Below, piece by piece: positions 1 through 8,360 of a DNA stretch of 64,000 bases (its first letter is position 1; each line of letters begins with the position of its first letter). Position numbers and translations under genes: made by a program. This DNA is from Actinacidiphila alni (GTDB lineage Bacteria > Actinomycetota > Actinomycetes > Streptomycetales > Streptomycetaceae). Below the pieces are notes generated by a model, which saw nothing but the letters and a program-made list of their open reading frames with translations, made no database searches and was not told the origin of the DNA. The stretch covers positions 1 through 64,000 of the forward strand of contig NZ_FONG01000027.1 of NCBI RefSeq assembly GCF_900112845.1, in the 5' to 3' direction.

Positions 1-2
1 GC

Positions 3-155
3 TGGCGGGGTGAGGCGGGCGATCCAGCCGCCGCCGCCGAGGCGACCGCCGACCTGCTCACCGACTATCTGCGCGTCCTGGGCCCCGACCACCCCGACAC
101 CCTCACAATCAGCCGCAACCTCGCCTACTGGCAGGGCAAGGCCGACGAAAGGTAG
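3..155 (+). CDS. C-terminal fragment of a TPR-repeat protein (5' end outside window)
   Basis: The third frame is open from the window edge to a TAG at 153-155. It encodes about 50 residues containing LGPDHPDTLTISRNLAYWQG, the signature of kinesin-light-chain-type tetratricopeptide repeats. In Streptomyces these repeats commonly end large NB-ARC/TPR signalling or regulatory proteins. Only the last one to two repeats are present, so the upstream domains and true function cannot be known from this window. It is transcribed toward the convergent PP-loop gene. Confidence 0.75.
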   Translation, partial: WRGEAGDPAAAAEATADLLTDYLRVLGPDHPDTLTISRNLAYWQGKADER

Positions 156-349
156 GTGCGTTCTGGGACAGCCGCTCACCGCTGGCACGACCGTGGCGGA
201 GAGGGCCTTTCGCACGTTCTGATCGCGCGGAATACCGACAGAACCCGGAGAATTGCGCAGCGCGGAATGCGGATCGGTCATCCTTTCTCCGTAGCCGCGG
301 GGGAGATGGTGGAAGTTGATGGCGGCAGGCGCCGCTGCTCTACGGGTCA

Positions 350-1297
350 TCACGTCATGCACCAGCCGGAGTCACAGGAACCGTCGGCCTCGTCGAAAAT
401 CGGCAGCAGATCCACGCCGTCGGGGATGGCCTCCGCGAGCGGGCGGGCATAACGGGTCAGGTAAATGTGGTCCAGCCCGAGCGCGTCACGCCGGTCGTTC
501 AGCGTTGACTCCAGGGCGCACGCCCGCGCGAACAGGGCGGGCTTCTCACGGCGTAGGTTCTGCCAATCCTCAGCCCGCTTCATCGGACAGAACCAGCAGG
601 CACTCTTCGGCGGCAGGGGCAAGCCAGCGTCGAGGATGATCCGCTGGCAGTCTGTACGTCGCAGCCCCAGGTCGAGTAGCGGGTACGCCTTGCGCTGATG
701 GGGGATCGGATTGGTGTCCTTCGCGCGGTGGATCTCATCCAGGCTGATGCCCATGCCGATGAGTGCCGGGTGCTCCTGGGTGGCGCCCCGCCGCGCGGTC
801 TCGCGAGCGACGACGCGGATCTTCCATTGGTCGGTGCACGCGCGATTACCCGGCGCCCCATTGCCCATGCGCACCGGTATTTCGATCGACCGGGACTCTG
901 GCATCTCCAGCCGCTGAAGCAGCGTCCGCTCCAAGCCGGTCAAGCGCATGATGCGCCGCAGTTCTGTCAACTCCAGGCCGTGGTCGAAGGCAAACGGCTT
1001 GGAGTATTCCTCGACGTACCGCAGCGTGGCTGGCGACTCGGAGTCGTCGCCGACGTTGGCGAACAGGAATGTGCGGAAGTTGATCCGCCCCTGTGCGGCC
1101 AGGACGAGGAGTGCGGTGGACTGCTGGCCTCCGCCGAACGAGATGGCGCGGATGCCGCAGTCCTCACCTGCCACGGACGGCGAAACATTCGCCGCCCCCA
1201 TTTCAGCGACACCGCGCGAGGCCGTCCCGTGGCTGGCTGGCCACGGAACAGAGGGGATATTCCGTAGGTTCAAATGTGCGGGTTCGCCGATATTCAC
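350..1297 (-). CDS. PP-loop ATPase of the PAPS-reductase / DndC-like superfamily
   Basis: A 315-residue protein. Residues about 55-75 read ISFGGGQQSTALLVLAAQGR, a PP-loop (SGGxDS-type, here FGGGQQST) that binds ATP and adenylates its substrate. A later CWFCPM segment (about residue 245) gives a Cys pair of the kind seen in PAPS-reductase-like and DndC-like proteins. The family ranges from sulfate assimilation to tRNA and DNA sulfur modification, and many members sit on phages and plasmids with unknown substrates. The GTG start at 1297 was chosen because it makes a GTGA overlap with the stop of the upstream Mom-like gene, implying translational coupling; longer starts would run deep into that gene. 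No cysteine desulfurase or other Dnd genes are nearby, so phosphorothioation is not established. Confidence 0.8.
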   Translation of the reverse strand: MNIGEPAHLNLRNIPSVPWPASHGTASRGVAEMGAANVSPSVAGEDCGIRAISFGGGQQSTALLVLAAQGRINFRTFLFANVGDDSESPATLRYVEEYSKPFAFDHGLELTELRRIMRLTGLERTLLQRLEMPESRSIEIPVRMGNGAPGNRACTDQWKIRVVARETARRGATQEHPALIGMGISLDEIHRAKDTNPIPHQRKAYPLLDLGLRRTDCQRIILDAGLPLPPKSACWFCPMKRAEDWQNLRREKPALFARACALESTLNDRRDALGLDHIYLTRYARPLAEAIPDGVDLLPIFDEADGSCDSGWCMT

Positions 1298-1992
1298 GAC
1301 GCCTCCCACAAGGTCCGGGCGATGTGCCCGTTCCCCCGGTCGACCCGAGGCCGGGCCGGTCGGTGCCAGCCCGGCCGGGCGGGGCGCTCCGCGATGACAC
1401 TCCATCCAGCACCCCGCAGGCTCACACCGCTTTCCCCGTGCTGGGTGTACGTGATCAGCCGTCGGTAGCCCAGCGCCTTTGCCGCACGCCATGCCGCGGC
1501 GTACAGCAGCGAGTTGGCGTTGGGAGTCCCGTCGGTGCAGGTCCGGGTCACTTCCAGCGTCGAGCCGTTGTCGAGGTGGCGGGCGACGGGACGGCCGACG
1601 ATCGCAACGCCGAGGAGCACTCCTTTCTCGTCGGCCGCGCCGACCGAGAAGACGTGACCGGCTGGCGGCTGGTGGTGCCGGTGCCACTGCTCCACGAAGT
1701 CGCAGGCGGCCCGGAACCGTACGGGCACCACGTGCAGTCGTTCATGCTGCGCCGGAGTCGGGGTGACCGTCTGGTCGGATGGCGCGTCGACAGCCGCGAG
1801 GGACGGGACCGCTGCCGGCGGTGCGGTGGACTTCCGTGCCGGAACCGTGCTGCGCTCGCCGCCCGCTGCGGGCTCGAACAGTGGGAGCATCGACTGCCCG
1901 CAGTCCGAGTGGCGTTGCGGCGCGGCGCACGGCTTCTCAGGCGACAGGCGCTCCGGGGCAAGGCTCCGTCGGTACTGTGGTGCGTCCGGCAT
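1294..1992 (-). CDS. XF1762-family protein, Mom-like GNAT fold
   Basis: A 232-residue protein with a Pro/Ala-rich N-terminal third and a conserved C-terminal domain (about residues 85-225). The domain starts VVPVRFRAACDFVEQWHRHH and contains LEVTRTCTDGTPNANSLLYA followed by YRRLITYT and SLRGAGW. This matches the XF1762 family and is laid out like phage Mu Mom, the GNAT-fold enzyme that modifies adenine in DNA: an E-x-x-R segment, an NANSLLYAAAWR helix, a strand, and a terminal GxGW. The gene starts 1 nt after the upstream GNAT stop and overlaps the downstream PP-loop gene by 4 nt. A role in DNA or nucleoside modification is inferred; family membership is more secure than function. Confidence 0.75.
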   Translation of the reverse strand: MPDAPQYRRSLAPERLSPEKPCAAPQRHSDCGQSMLPLFEPAAGGERSTVPARKSTAPPAAVPSLAAVDAPSDQTVTPTPAQHERLHVVPVRFRAACDFVEQWHRHHQPPAGHVFSVGAADEKGVLLGVAIVGRPVARHLDNGSTLEVTRTCTDGTPNANSLLYAAAWRAAKALGYRRLITYTQHGESGVSLRGAGWSVIAERPARPGWHRPARPRVDRGNGHIARTLWEAS

Positions 1993-1993
1993 G

Positions 1994-3091
1994 TCAGGCT
2001 GCCCTGGCGGTGCGGGCCCAGGCGCGGTGGGCGTGGCTGTCCAGGCCCTGGTGCATCTGTTCCAGCCGCTCGATCAGCGGCCGGTCCGGGCGGGTGAGGT
2101 AGACCAGTGACGCCAACGGACGTGCTTGCAAGCCCAGTTGGGCTTTGTACCGGTAGTTGCCCCGTCCGGCGTCGACAACGCTGGCCCCGGTGTCGCAGGC
2201 GTGCGCGAGGGAGGTGTACATCAGCCACGCGTATGTGGACAGGGCCCGTTTGCGGGCCTGATCGACGGCCGCCGTCCACAGGTAGAGAGTGTCGCCGCGG
2301 CGGAAGCATACGAACGCCCCAGCCAGGCCAGTCGGGTGCTGGGCGACGATGGCCAGGGCACCCGGCACGTCGGCGACCGGTTGGAGCATGTCCATGCCAT
2401 ACAGGGCGGGGCCGTGGCGCTGGCTGGTCTCGCGCGCGTGGCGGACGATGTCGGGCAGGACGGGGAGCATGTCGCGTCCGTGGAGTACCTCGGCGCGTAG
2501 GCCGGCCTCGTGGCCGCGCCGCCACTGGCGGCGCAGGTCCCGTCGCGACCGGCGGCGGGTCTGGTCCGCGACGACGAAGGCGTCGATGCCGCCGCCGTCG
2601 GGCAGGTCGATGCGGTGTGCCCAGTACGGGACGACGACAGCATCGGCACGTCGTACCGCGGTCCAGCGGGCGGCCTCGTTGGTGGTTAGGTTGGGTACGA
2701 CCAGTGCGGGGGTGTCCCAGGTGCGAGCCAGGTCCAGGCCGCGGTCGAGGGCGTGCGCGAGGACGCCGGGGGGCGCCGCGGGCAGTCCGCCGTATTCCCC
2801 GTACAGGCTCCGGGCGTACGTCACGGGCCTGCCGCGCCACACGGGTCCGGGCAGTTCGGCGTCGCCCTCCATCGCCGTCCACAGCGGGCTGTGCACGGTG
2901 CGGTAGTACGGCAGGTGGGACACGGCGCCGTCGACCGGCCAGCGCATCACGTGCCGGTCGGTGAAGAGTTCGGTGGTCACCTGCCCCCACGCCGAGGTCC
3001 ACTGCGCGGTGTGGAAGGGGGTCGGTTCGGTCGCGGTGGACGGCGGAGCGGATGCGGGACCTGTCGGGTACAAGCCCGGGAAGTGGGTCAT
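1994..3091 (-). CDS. GNAT acyl/aminoacyltransferase, BioF2/FemAB-like
   Basis: A 365-residue protein. The C-terminal half has the BioF2-like acetyltransferase pattern: GALAIVAQHPTGLAGAFVCF, then LYLWTAAVDQARKRALSTYA, then VVDAGRGNYRYKAQLGLQAR. This is the fold shared with FemAB aminoacyl transferases. The ATG at 3091 is preceded by GAGGA; an upstream in-frame GTG at 3145 would add 18 unconserved residues without a ribosome site. It sits 102 nt after egtD and 1 nt before the XF1762 gene, so it is probably in the same transcript. Substrate unknown. Confidence 0.75.
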   Translation of the reverse strand: MTHFPGLYPTGPASAPPSTATEPTPFHTAQWTSAWGQVTTELFTDRHVMRWPVDGAVSHLPYYRTVHSPLWTAMEGDAELPGPVWRGRPVTYARSLYGEYGGLPAAPPGVLAHALDRGLDLARTWDTPALVVPNLTTNEAARWTAVRRADAVVVPYWAHRIDLPDGGGIDAFVVADQTRRRSRRDLRRQWRRGHEAGLRAEVLHGRDMLPVLPDIVRHARETSQRHGPALYGMDMLQPVADVPGALAIVAQHPTGLAGAFVCFRRGDTLYLWTAAVDQARKRALSTYAWLMYTSLAHACDTGASVVDAGRGNYRYKAQLGLQARPLASLVYLTRPDRPLIERLEQMHQGLDSHAHRAWARTARAA

Positions 3092-3193
3092 GGAGGATTC
3101 CTCGTCAAGGGTGCGGATACCGGCAGGAGGCGCGCCGGGGCGCATCGCAGCCGGTTCGGCTGGCTGCCGCGCGTAAGGCGCAGGCCGGGCGGG

Positions 3194-4168
3194 TCAGTTG
3201 GGCGATGCCATGAGCAGGGCGCAGCGTTCGTCCTGGTCGGTCCACCAGTGGCTGACGGCGAACCCGGACTCGGCCAGTTCGTCGGCGAGTAGCTCGGGCC
3301 GGAACTTGCAGGAGATTTCGGTGCGCAGGTCCTGTCCGGCGGCGAACTGAGCGGTCAGGCCGATGCCCGGGATCTCGACCGCTTGCCGGGTACGGGCCCG
3401 CAGCCGCATCTCGATCCGCTCGTCCGCCGGGTTCCAGTGCGCGACGTGGTCGAACCCGTCGGGGTCGAAGTCGGCGCCCAGCTCCCGGTTCAGCACGTAC
3501 AGGAGGTTCTTGTTGAACTGGGCCGTGACACCCTTCGCGTCGTCGTACGCGCGGACCAGCACGGTGGGATCCTTGACCAGGTCGACCCCGAGCAGCAGCA
3601 CGTCGTCGGGCCCGAGCGCGAAGGACAGCGTGCGGTAGAACGCGCGGCGCTGGCCGGCGTCGTAGTTGCCGAGGGTGCTGCCGAGGAACGCCAGGAGACG
3701 GGGTCCGGGCACGGCGTCGAGGTCCAGGCCGGATTCGTAGTCGGCGACGGTGGCGCTGACGGTGATCTCGGGGTAGTCCGCGCGGATCGCGGCGCCGGCC
3801 TCGGCCAGCGCGGAACTGCTGATGTCCAGCGGCGCGTAGCGCAGCAGGCTGCCGCGGGCGGTGAGGGCGTCCAGGAGCAGCCTGGTCTTGCGGGAGTACC
3901 CCGAGCCCAGTTCCACCAGGGTCGCGGCCCGCGAGTACGAGGCGATCTCCGAGGAACGGCGGGAGATGATCTCGCGCTCGGCCAGCGTCGGGTAATACTC
4001 CGGCAGCCGGGTGATCAGCTCGAAGAGGTCGGACCCTCTCTTGTCGTACAGCCACTTCGATGGCATCTCGTACGGTGCCGCACGAAAACCTGCGGTGGCG
4101 TCGGCGCGCAGCGCGTTGGTGACGTAGTCGGCGGGCAGCCGGTTGTCGAGGCTGAAGCGGCTGGGCAT
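3194..4168 (-). CDS. egtD: EgtD-like L-histidine N-alpha-methyltransferase
   Basis: A 324-residue protein of the usual EgtD length. It carries the family N-terminus (MPSKWLYDKRGSDLFELITR), the SAM-binding motif LVELGSGYSRKTRLLLDAL near residues 84-102, and later FLGSTLGNYD and CKFRPELLADELAESGF. Family members trimethylate the histidine alpha-amine to hercynine, the first committed step of ergothioneine synthesis. The partners EgtB, EgtC and EgtE are absent here; the neighbours are an MFS exporter and GNAT enzymes. This copy may therefore act on another substrate or supply hercynine to a different pathway. ATG preceded by AAAGGAA. Confidence 0.9.
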   Translation of the reverse strand: MPSRFSLDNRLPADYVTNALRADATAGFRAAPYEMPSKWLYDKRGSDLFELITRLPEYYPTLAEREIISRRSSEIASYSRAATLVELGSGYSRKTRLLLDALTARGSLLRYAPLDISSSALAEAGAAIRADYPEITVSATVADYESGLDLDAVPGPRLLAFLGSTLGNYDAGQRRAFYRTLSFALGPDDVLLLGVDLVKDPTVLVRAYDDAKGVTAQFNKNLLYVLNRELGADFDPDGFDHVAHWNPADERIEMRLRARTRQAVEIPGIGLTAQFAAGQDLRTEISCKFRPELLADELAESGFAVSHWWTDQDERCALLMASPN

Positions 4169-4204
4169 GGAGGTTCCTTTCGCGAGGGGGCGGGACGTCT
4201 CGGC

Positions 4205-5491
4205 TCAGTCGGCGGCTGGTACGGACACCGGCTGAGGGTGTTCGGCGGGCGCGGCGCGGGCGGACGGTGCGGTCATCAACGCGGCGCGCAGCGGGATGCA
4301 CAAGAGGGCCCCGGCCGCGCCGCAGGCAACCACCGCGGCGCCGGCCAGCGCGTTGCCGCCGACAGCCATCGACCAGCCCGCCAGCAGCGGTGCGAGAACC
4401 ACCGCGCCGGCGAAGACGGCCCCGAACGCCCCGTGGTAGGTCCCGATCGCGAAGGGCGGAGCGATGACGGTGACGATTTCGGTCGCCACGATGTACAGGG
4501 CGATCTCGCCGGGAACTCCGGCGGTCACCGCCAGCGAGAAGCCGACGGTGGATTGGGCGAGGCCAGCGCTGCCCATGCCGGCTCCCAGCACCAGCGAGCT
4601 GATGGCCTGTGCACGCAGCAGCGGGCCGGGACGCCCGGCCAGCCGGGACAGCACCGGCGTCAGCACTGGGCTGAGCGCCAGCACCATCACCCCGTCGACG
4701 ACCTGTGTCCACCCGTACGCCGCGCTGGACAGGCCCGAGTGCGCCATCATCATCGGCAGTGCGGACATCAGTCCCACCGCGCAGGTCATCGCCATCAGGC
4801 TGCTCGCGCACAGCAGCCAGAGCCTGCGGTCGCGCAGCGCGGCCCGTCCGGCCTCGGCTGCTGAGACTCCCGCGCCCCGTCGAGTGCTGCGCGGAGCGAG
4901 TCGGGGTACGGCCACGGCCGCGAAGACAATGAAGCTTGCGGCGTTGGCCGTGCACAGCGCGAGGTAGCCGACGCGGTCGGCCAGCAGCCCGCCGATGCCT
5001 CCGGTGGCCGCGGCTCCGACGTTGATGGCCGCCAGGCGCCAGCCGCTGACGCGGGCGCGCATCTGCGGGTTGTCCACCAGGTCGGTCAGTGCCGCGGACA
5101 CCGCAGGGCGGGGCGCGTCGTAGGCGGCGCCGGCGATCGTGGCGACCGTCAGCAGCCAGGCCGGGCCGGTGCCGAGCGCCAGCAGCGGCATCGCGCCTGC
5201 GCCCGCCAGCGACGCGCCCAGCAGGGTGGCGCGGTAGCCGTACTGGTCGGTGGCCCACCCCGCAACGACCTGTCCGCCGAACCAGCCGACTCCGAAAGCA
5301 GCCAGAACGAGCCCTGCCGTCGCGGGTGAATGCCCGATCCCGGCAAGCCGGTAGGCCAAGAAGGGATAAGCGAATCCGGCGGCGCGCGCGATGAGCGTGC
5401 CCCAGATGAGAGCCCGGACCGGCGGCGGCCACCGGCTGGAGTGCCCGAGCGGCGGATCGGCGGATACGGCGGGCGGGACAGCAGCGGTCAC
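4205..5491 (-). CDS. MFS transporter
   Basis: A 428-residue membrane protein with about twelve hydrophobic segments in two halves and a GWFGGQVVAGWATDQYGYR segment matching the major facilitator loop 2-3 signature. The N-terminus is short and Pro-rich. It starts at a GTG with AGGAG about 10 nt upstream and ends 36 nt before egtD, so it leads the minus-strand operon and is probably an exporter for the operon product. The substrate cannot be inferred. High confidence for MFS, low for direction of transport. Confidence 0.85.
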   Translation of the reverse strand: MTAAVPPAVSADPPLGHSSRWPPPVRALIWGTLIARAAGFAYPFLAYRLAGIGHSPATAGLVLAAFGVGWFGGQVVAGWATDQYGYRATLLGASLAGAGAMPLLALGTGPAWLLTVATIAGAAYDAPRPAVSAALTDLVDNPQMRARVSGWRLAAINVGAAATGGIGGLLADRVGYLALCTANAASFIVFAAVAVPRLAPRSTRRGAGVSAAEAGRAALRDRRLWLLCASSLMAMTCAVGLMSALPMMMAHSGLSSAAYGWTQVVDGVMVLALSPVLTPVLSRLAGRPGPLLRAQAISSLVLGAGMGSAGLAQSTVGFSLAVTAGVPGEIALYIVATEIVTVIAPPFAIGTYHGAFGAVFAGAVVLAPLLAGWSMAVGGNALAGAAVVACGAAGALLCIPLRAALMTAPSARAAPAEHPQPVSVPAAD

Positions 5492-5567
5492 GGCAGCGGG
5501 CTCCTAGACACGGTGAACAAGGCCGGGAGAGAAGGGAGCCGGTGCGCGTCGCGTCAACGCCCGGCGT

Positions 5568-5612
5568 ACCGGTGCAGCCGCCGAGGGGTGCGGCGGGGGC
5601 GGCTGCACCGGT
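5568..5612 (-). terminator. 15-bp-stem hairpin between the SH3 gene and the MFS operon
   Basis: The arms at 5568-5582 and 5598-5612 (ACCGGTGCAGCCGCC and its exact complement) enclose a 15-nt loop. The hairpin lies 80 nt past the stop of the minus-strand SH3 gene and just before the MFS gene, so it probably terminates the SH3 transcript and isolates the operon. There is no U-tract, which is usual for Streptomyces terminators. Confidence 0.6.
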
Positions 5613-5691
5613 CCTCCCGGCACGCCCGGGGCACGGACTGCCCGGGGCCGGGAGACTAAGAAGCCGGTGACGGACACCGGCCCGGGCAGGA

Positions 5692-6048
5692 TCAGGGGCG
5701 CTTGGGGTACGCGGGCGGCGGGCTGGCGTTGTAGGGGTTGATGCAGTCGTAGATGCCGTAGCCGGAAACCTTGCGGCCGTCGGACCTGCGCGTCACCGTC
5801 CCGTGGCTGTACCAGCGGCGCTCGGAGACCTTGTAGACGAACTGCGTGACCCGCACCGTGTCGCCGCGGTAGCCCACCCCGACGATCACGTTGCCCTGGC
5901 TCGGGCCGCTGCGGATGTTCACCGCCGAGCACGAGACCTTCATCGTGCCGGTGTCGTACGCCTGGGCCGGCTGTGCCAGGCCCAGTGCTGCGCCGACCAC
6001 GCACACCGTGGCAAGCACGCCCCCCGTACGTCTGGATAGTGCGACCAT
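5692..6048 (-). CDS. Small secreted SH3-domain protein
   Basis: A 118-residue protein. Residues 1-32 form a Sec signal peptide: a basic start (VALSRRTGG), a hydrophobic core (VLATVCVVGAALGLA) and an AQA cleavage site. The mature part has VNIRSGPSQGNVIVGVGYRGDTV, the bacterial SH3 (SH3b) pattern, with two cysteines that could form a disulfide. Such proteins are abundant in Streptomyces and are thought to bind the cell wall. The ATG at 6048 has GGGGAG 5 nt upstream; an in-frame start 20 codons earlier would disrupt the signal peptide. Confidence 0.75.
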   Translation of the reverse strand: MVALSRRTGGVLATVCVVGAALGLAQPAQAYDTGTMKVSCSAVNIRSGPSQGNVIVGVGYRGDTVRVTQFVYKVSERRWYSHGTVTRRSDGRKVSGYGIYDCINPYNASPPPAYPKRP

Positions 6049-6212
6049 TGCTCTCCCCTTCTTCCGGCCACGCCGGATACGGCCACGGCCGCCGGAGCGC
6101 GCCGCCACCTACCGGTCATCAACAAACATTGACGACAGGTTGGTCACCGTAGCCTTCCGCCGCCATGACCCGCGACGCCCGATATCCGGAATAAGGGGTT
6201 TGCGAAGAAAAT

Positions 6213-6230
6213 CATCAAGAATTATTGATG
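6213..6230. promoter_or_regulatory. Inverted repeat CATCAA-N6-TTGATG
   Basis: Perfect 6-bp arms around GAATTA in the AT-rich upstream region of the EspR-like gene, a plausible dimeric regulator site. Short enough to occur by chance. Confidence 0.3.
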
Positions 6231-6257
6231 GAAGTGCATCGCTTCCGCCCGCCATGT

Positions 6258-6273
6258 TGTCGCTTTTGCGACA
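6258..6273. promoter_or_regulatory. Inverted repeat TGTCGC-TTTT-GCGACA
   Basis: Perfect 6-bp arms separated by four T residues, about 150 bp before the EspR-like ATG. This is a candidate autoregulatory operator, but no second copy was seen in the window. Confidence 0.35.
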
Positions 6274-6420
6274 TCTGCCATGTCCGGCATTAACATCTGT
6301 GAAGATCTGTGTCAGTGGTCGCCTTGCCGATCCAGGCCGGGACGGGCACCATCAGGTGCGCGGATCGGATGTCAATGAACGTGGACGTCTGTGGGTGCCA
6401 CTGAGGGGAGCTGAGCGGCG

Positions 6421-7104
6421 ATGTTCGACGAGACGGCGGTCACCGAGAAGGCTCCGACGACCCTGGCGGGCCGGGTGTCCCAGCTGCGCGACCTGATCAC
6501 TCCCAGGGGCGAGCCGCCCCTGAGCTACGAGAAGCTGGCGCGGGAGATCGAGGACCGGACCGGCCTGAAGGTGACCGGCGCGCACCTGCACAACATCGCC
6601 AGCGGGGCTCAGCCGGACCCGAAGATCAGCACGGTCCAGGCGCTCGCCGTAGTTTTCAAGGTGCCCGTGGGCTATCTCGTCGGCGACAACGGCGACTACA
6701 CGCGGCTGACACAGGATCTGCGCCTGCTGGGCGCGCTCAAGCGCGGTGAGATCCGGCTCGCTGACGCCGGAGACACGCAACTGGACGGCCTGACCGTACG
6801 CCTGGCCGCTTTGGACGGCCAGCGCCTGGAAGCCGTCGCCGGCCTCGTCGCCGATCCCGTGGTCCTCGACGTGCTGGCCGACGCCGATGCCCGCGCGATC
6901 CTTGCCGTAGTGTCCGAGGCAGCGGCCGGGCAGCGTCAGCCGCTCGCAATGGCGCTCGCGCGTCCGGGGATCCTCGACGCGCTCGCCGACCCCGAAGTCC
7001 AGGAGGTCATCACGGTCCTGGCGGATCTGTCCCCGGCAAGCCGGGACGCGGTTCTCGCCGTCTGTCGTCAGTTCCTGAGCGTCGAGCACGGGTCGACCGC
7101 GTAA
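6421..7104 (+). CDS. EspR/XRE-like helix-turn-helix regulator
   Basis: A 227-residue protein. The N-terminal 75 residues (LAGRVSQLRDLITPRGEPPL to VPVGYLVGD) match the unusual HTH of EspR-type regulators, where the helix-turn-helix sits in a phrase like GAHLHNIASGAQPDPKISTV followed by a Phe/Tyr-x-x-D segment. The remaining two thirds are helical and Leu/Ala-rich, probably dimerisation or sensing. It lies between divergent or convergent neighbours with its own upstream region, so it is likely a stand-alone regulator. The ATG follows GGGGAGCTGAGCGGCG. Target unknown. Confidence 0.75.
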   Translation: MFDETAVTEKAPTTLAGRVSQLRDLITPRGEPPLSYEKLAREIEDRTGLKVTGAHLHNIASGAQPDPKISTVQALAVVFKVPVGYLVGDNGDYTRLTQDLRLLGALKRGEIRLADAGDTQLDGLTVRLAALDGQRLEAVAGLVADPVVLDVLADADARAILAVVSEAAAGQRQPLAMALARPGILDALADPEVQEVITVLADLSPASRDAVLAVCRQFLSVEHGSTA

Positions 7105-7136
7105 CTGCGGCTGGGGCCGGGGCGTGCGGTCGCAGC

Positions 7137-8360
7137 TCAGCTGCCGCCGGGCGCGACGTCGGCGACCTGGGCGGCGACGTAGCCCTCGACCTCGACAGCC
7201 CGCACCTCACGCGCACCGCTCCCGCCCTGTGTGAGCTGCGGGATGTCCACCATCATGGTCACCGCGGTGCCGGACGTCGCGCGCGCCCGGTTCATCAGGC
7301 CGGCCATGGTATCGGGCACGGGCCTGCCGATGAGACTGATCCCGGCGGCCTCGGCCGCCGCGGACGCCGCCCGGTTCGCCCAGGCGACGCGGTTCGAGGC
7401 GTCGACGACGTAGTGGGGGTCGGGGTGCAGTTCCAGCAGACTTACCAGCCACGATTCACGGGACCGGCGCGCGGTGACATCCATCGCCGTCCCCACCATG
7501 CGCACTTTTTCCCCTGACGTGTTCGTCTCGAAATTCGCCCTGAGTTCGACCCAGCCGATTCTGCCGCCGGAGTTCACGACGCGGTATTCGACGGCGTACG
7601 GGGTGCCGTCGGTGAACGACCTCTCGATCGCCCGGTCGACCCCTGGCCGGTCGTCGGGGTGGATCTGCTCCATCCACGTGGCGATGTGCCGGTCCCAGCG
7701 GTCGGCATCGAGGTCGGTCATCGCCACCAGGTCCTCGATGACGTGGTCGTAGTCGAGCAGACCGCTGGCCAGATCCCACGACCACGCCCCGACCCTCATC
7801 TCCCGCATCATCCGCGGGCGGAGCGGCTCCTGCCACCACGGCGTCGTACCGCTGATCCAGCGGCGCGCCGTCGGAAGCCGGTCTCCGACGACGCCGCCGA
7901 GCCGCAGCAGGAATTCCCGCCGCTCCGGTTCCGGCGGTGTGCAGGTCAGCACGGACAGTGCGCCGATCGAAATACCGTCCGCGACCAGTGGCACCGACAG
8001 AACGCCCAGCCCCGCAGCCTCCTCACCACTGTCGTCCCCGGGCCACGAGGTGGACCAGACGATGTTGCGGCGGTCGGCGGCGGCCGACGGCGCGAGATCG
8101 GAGGTCTTGTCCACTGTCTCCCAGCGGCGAGCAATCTCCGCCGGAACACCGTGAACCGCCGCGAGATAGAGGCTGTCCGCTTCCTCTCCCGACAGATGCG
8201 CCAGGCCGCCGAGCCCACCGAGCGCCGCAACCGCCTGCTGGAGCGCGCGCCTGAGAACCTCCGCCCCATCGGCGTCCTCGGGCGCGGTCAGCCAGCGCAG
8301 ACGCAGCGCGTCTTCAGGACGCAGGGCAGCGCCGTCGTCGCGGTGTCCGGAACTGGTCAC
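7137..8360 (-). CDS. GAF-PAS-PAS sensor protein without an output domain
   Basis: About 407 residues. A GAF-like segment (about residues 20-165) is followed by a PAS/PAC unit (GAWSWDLASGLLDYDH, IHPDDRPGVDRAIERSF, VRMVGTAMDVTARR) and a second PAS (DPHYVVDASNRVAWANRAAS). In Streptomyces this arrangement usually continues into a SpoIIE-type PP2C phosphatase or kinase domain. Here the protein stops right after the second PAS, so no catalytic output is visible. The GTG at 8360 was chosen because GGAGG lies 8 nt upstream; a GTG at 8375 is the alternative. Confidence 0.75.
   Translation of the reverse strand: MTSSGHRDDGAALRPEDALRLRWLTAPEDADGAEVLRRALQQAVAALGGLGGLAHLSGEEADSLYLAAVHGVPAEIARRWETVDKTSDLAPSAAADRRNIVWSTSWPGDDSGEEAAGLGVLSVPLVADGISIGALSVLTCTPPEPERREFLLRLGGVVGDRLPTARRWISGTTPWWQEPLRPRMMREMRVGAWSWDLASGLLDYDHVIEDLVAMTDLDADRWDRHIATWMEQIHPDDRPGVDRAIERSFTDGTPYAVEYRVVNSGGRIGWVELRANFETNTSGEKVRMVGTAMDVTARRSRESWLVSLLELHPDPHYVVDASNRVAWANRAASAAAEAAGISLIGRPVPDTMAGLMNRARATSGTAVTMMVDIPQLTQGGSGAREVRAVEVEGYVAAQVADVAPGGS

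Larger units (their letters stand above)
6049..6420. other. 372-bp divergent intergenic region between SH3 and EspR-like genes
   Basis: No coding potential is apparent. The region is A/T-richer than its surroundings and holds two short inverted repeats (annotated separately) that could serve as operators for the divergent genes. No convincing -35/-10 pair was identified. Confidence 0.5.

Noticed and set aside
132-140. A CAGGGCAAG string near the window start
   Set aside because: It is inside the TPR coding frame (encoding QGK), has only two flanking bases able to pair, and lacks the ATCCACCA tail, so it is not a family A hairpin.
35-220. 70-residue plus-strand frame rich in Pro/Thr/Ser at the window start
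   Set aside because: It is the wrong frame of the TPR fragment, whose correct frame gives a recognisable repeat.
1548-3002. 484-residue minus-strand frame overlapping the GNAT and XF1762 genes
   Set aside because: Low-complexity Arg/Pro/Gly composition with no motif; the overlapped genes have conserved domains and coupled starts.
3105-5432. 775-residue minus-strand open frame across the MFS and egtD genes
   Set aside because: It is an Arg/Gly/Pro-rich shadow frame of two genes with clear domains on the same strand.
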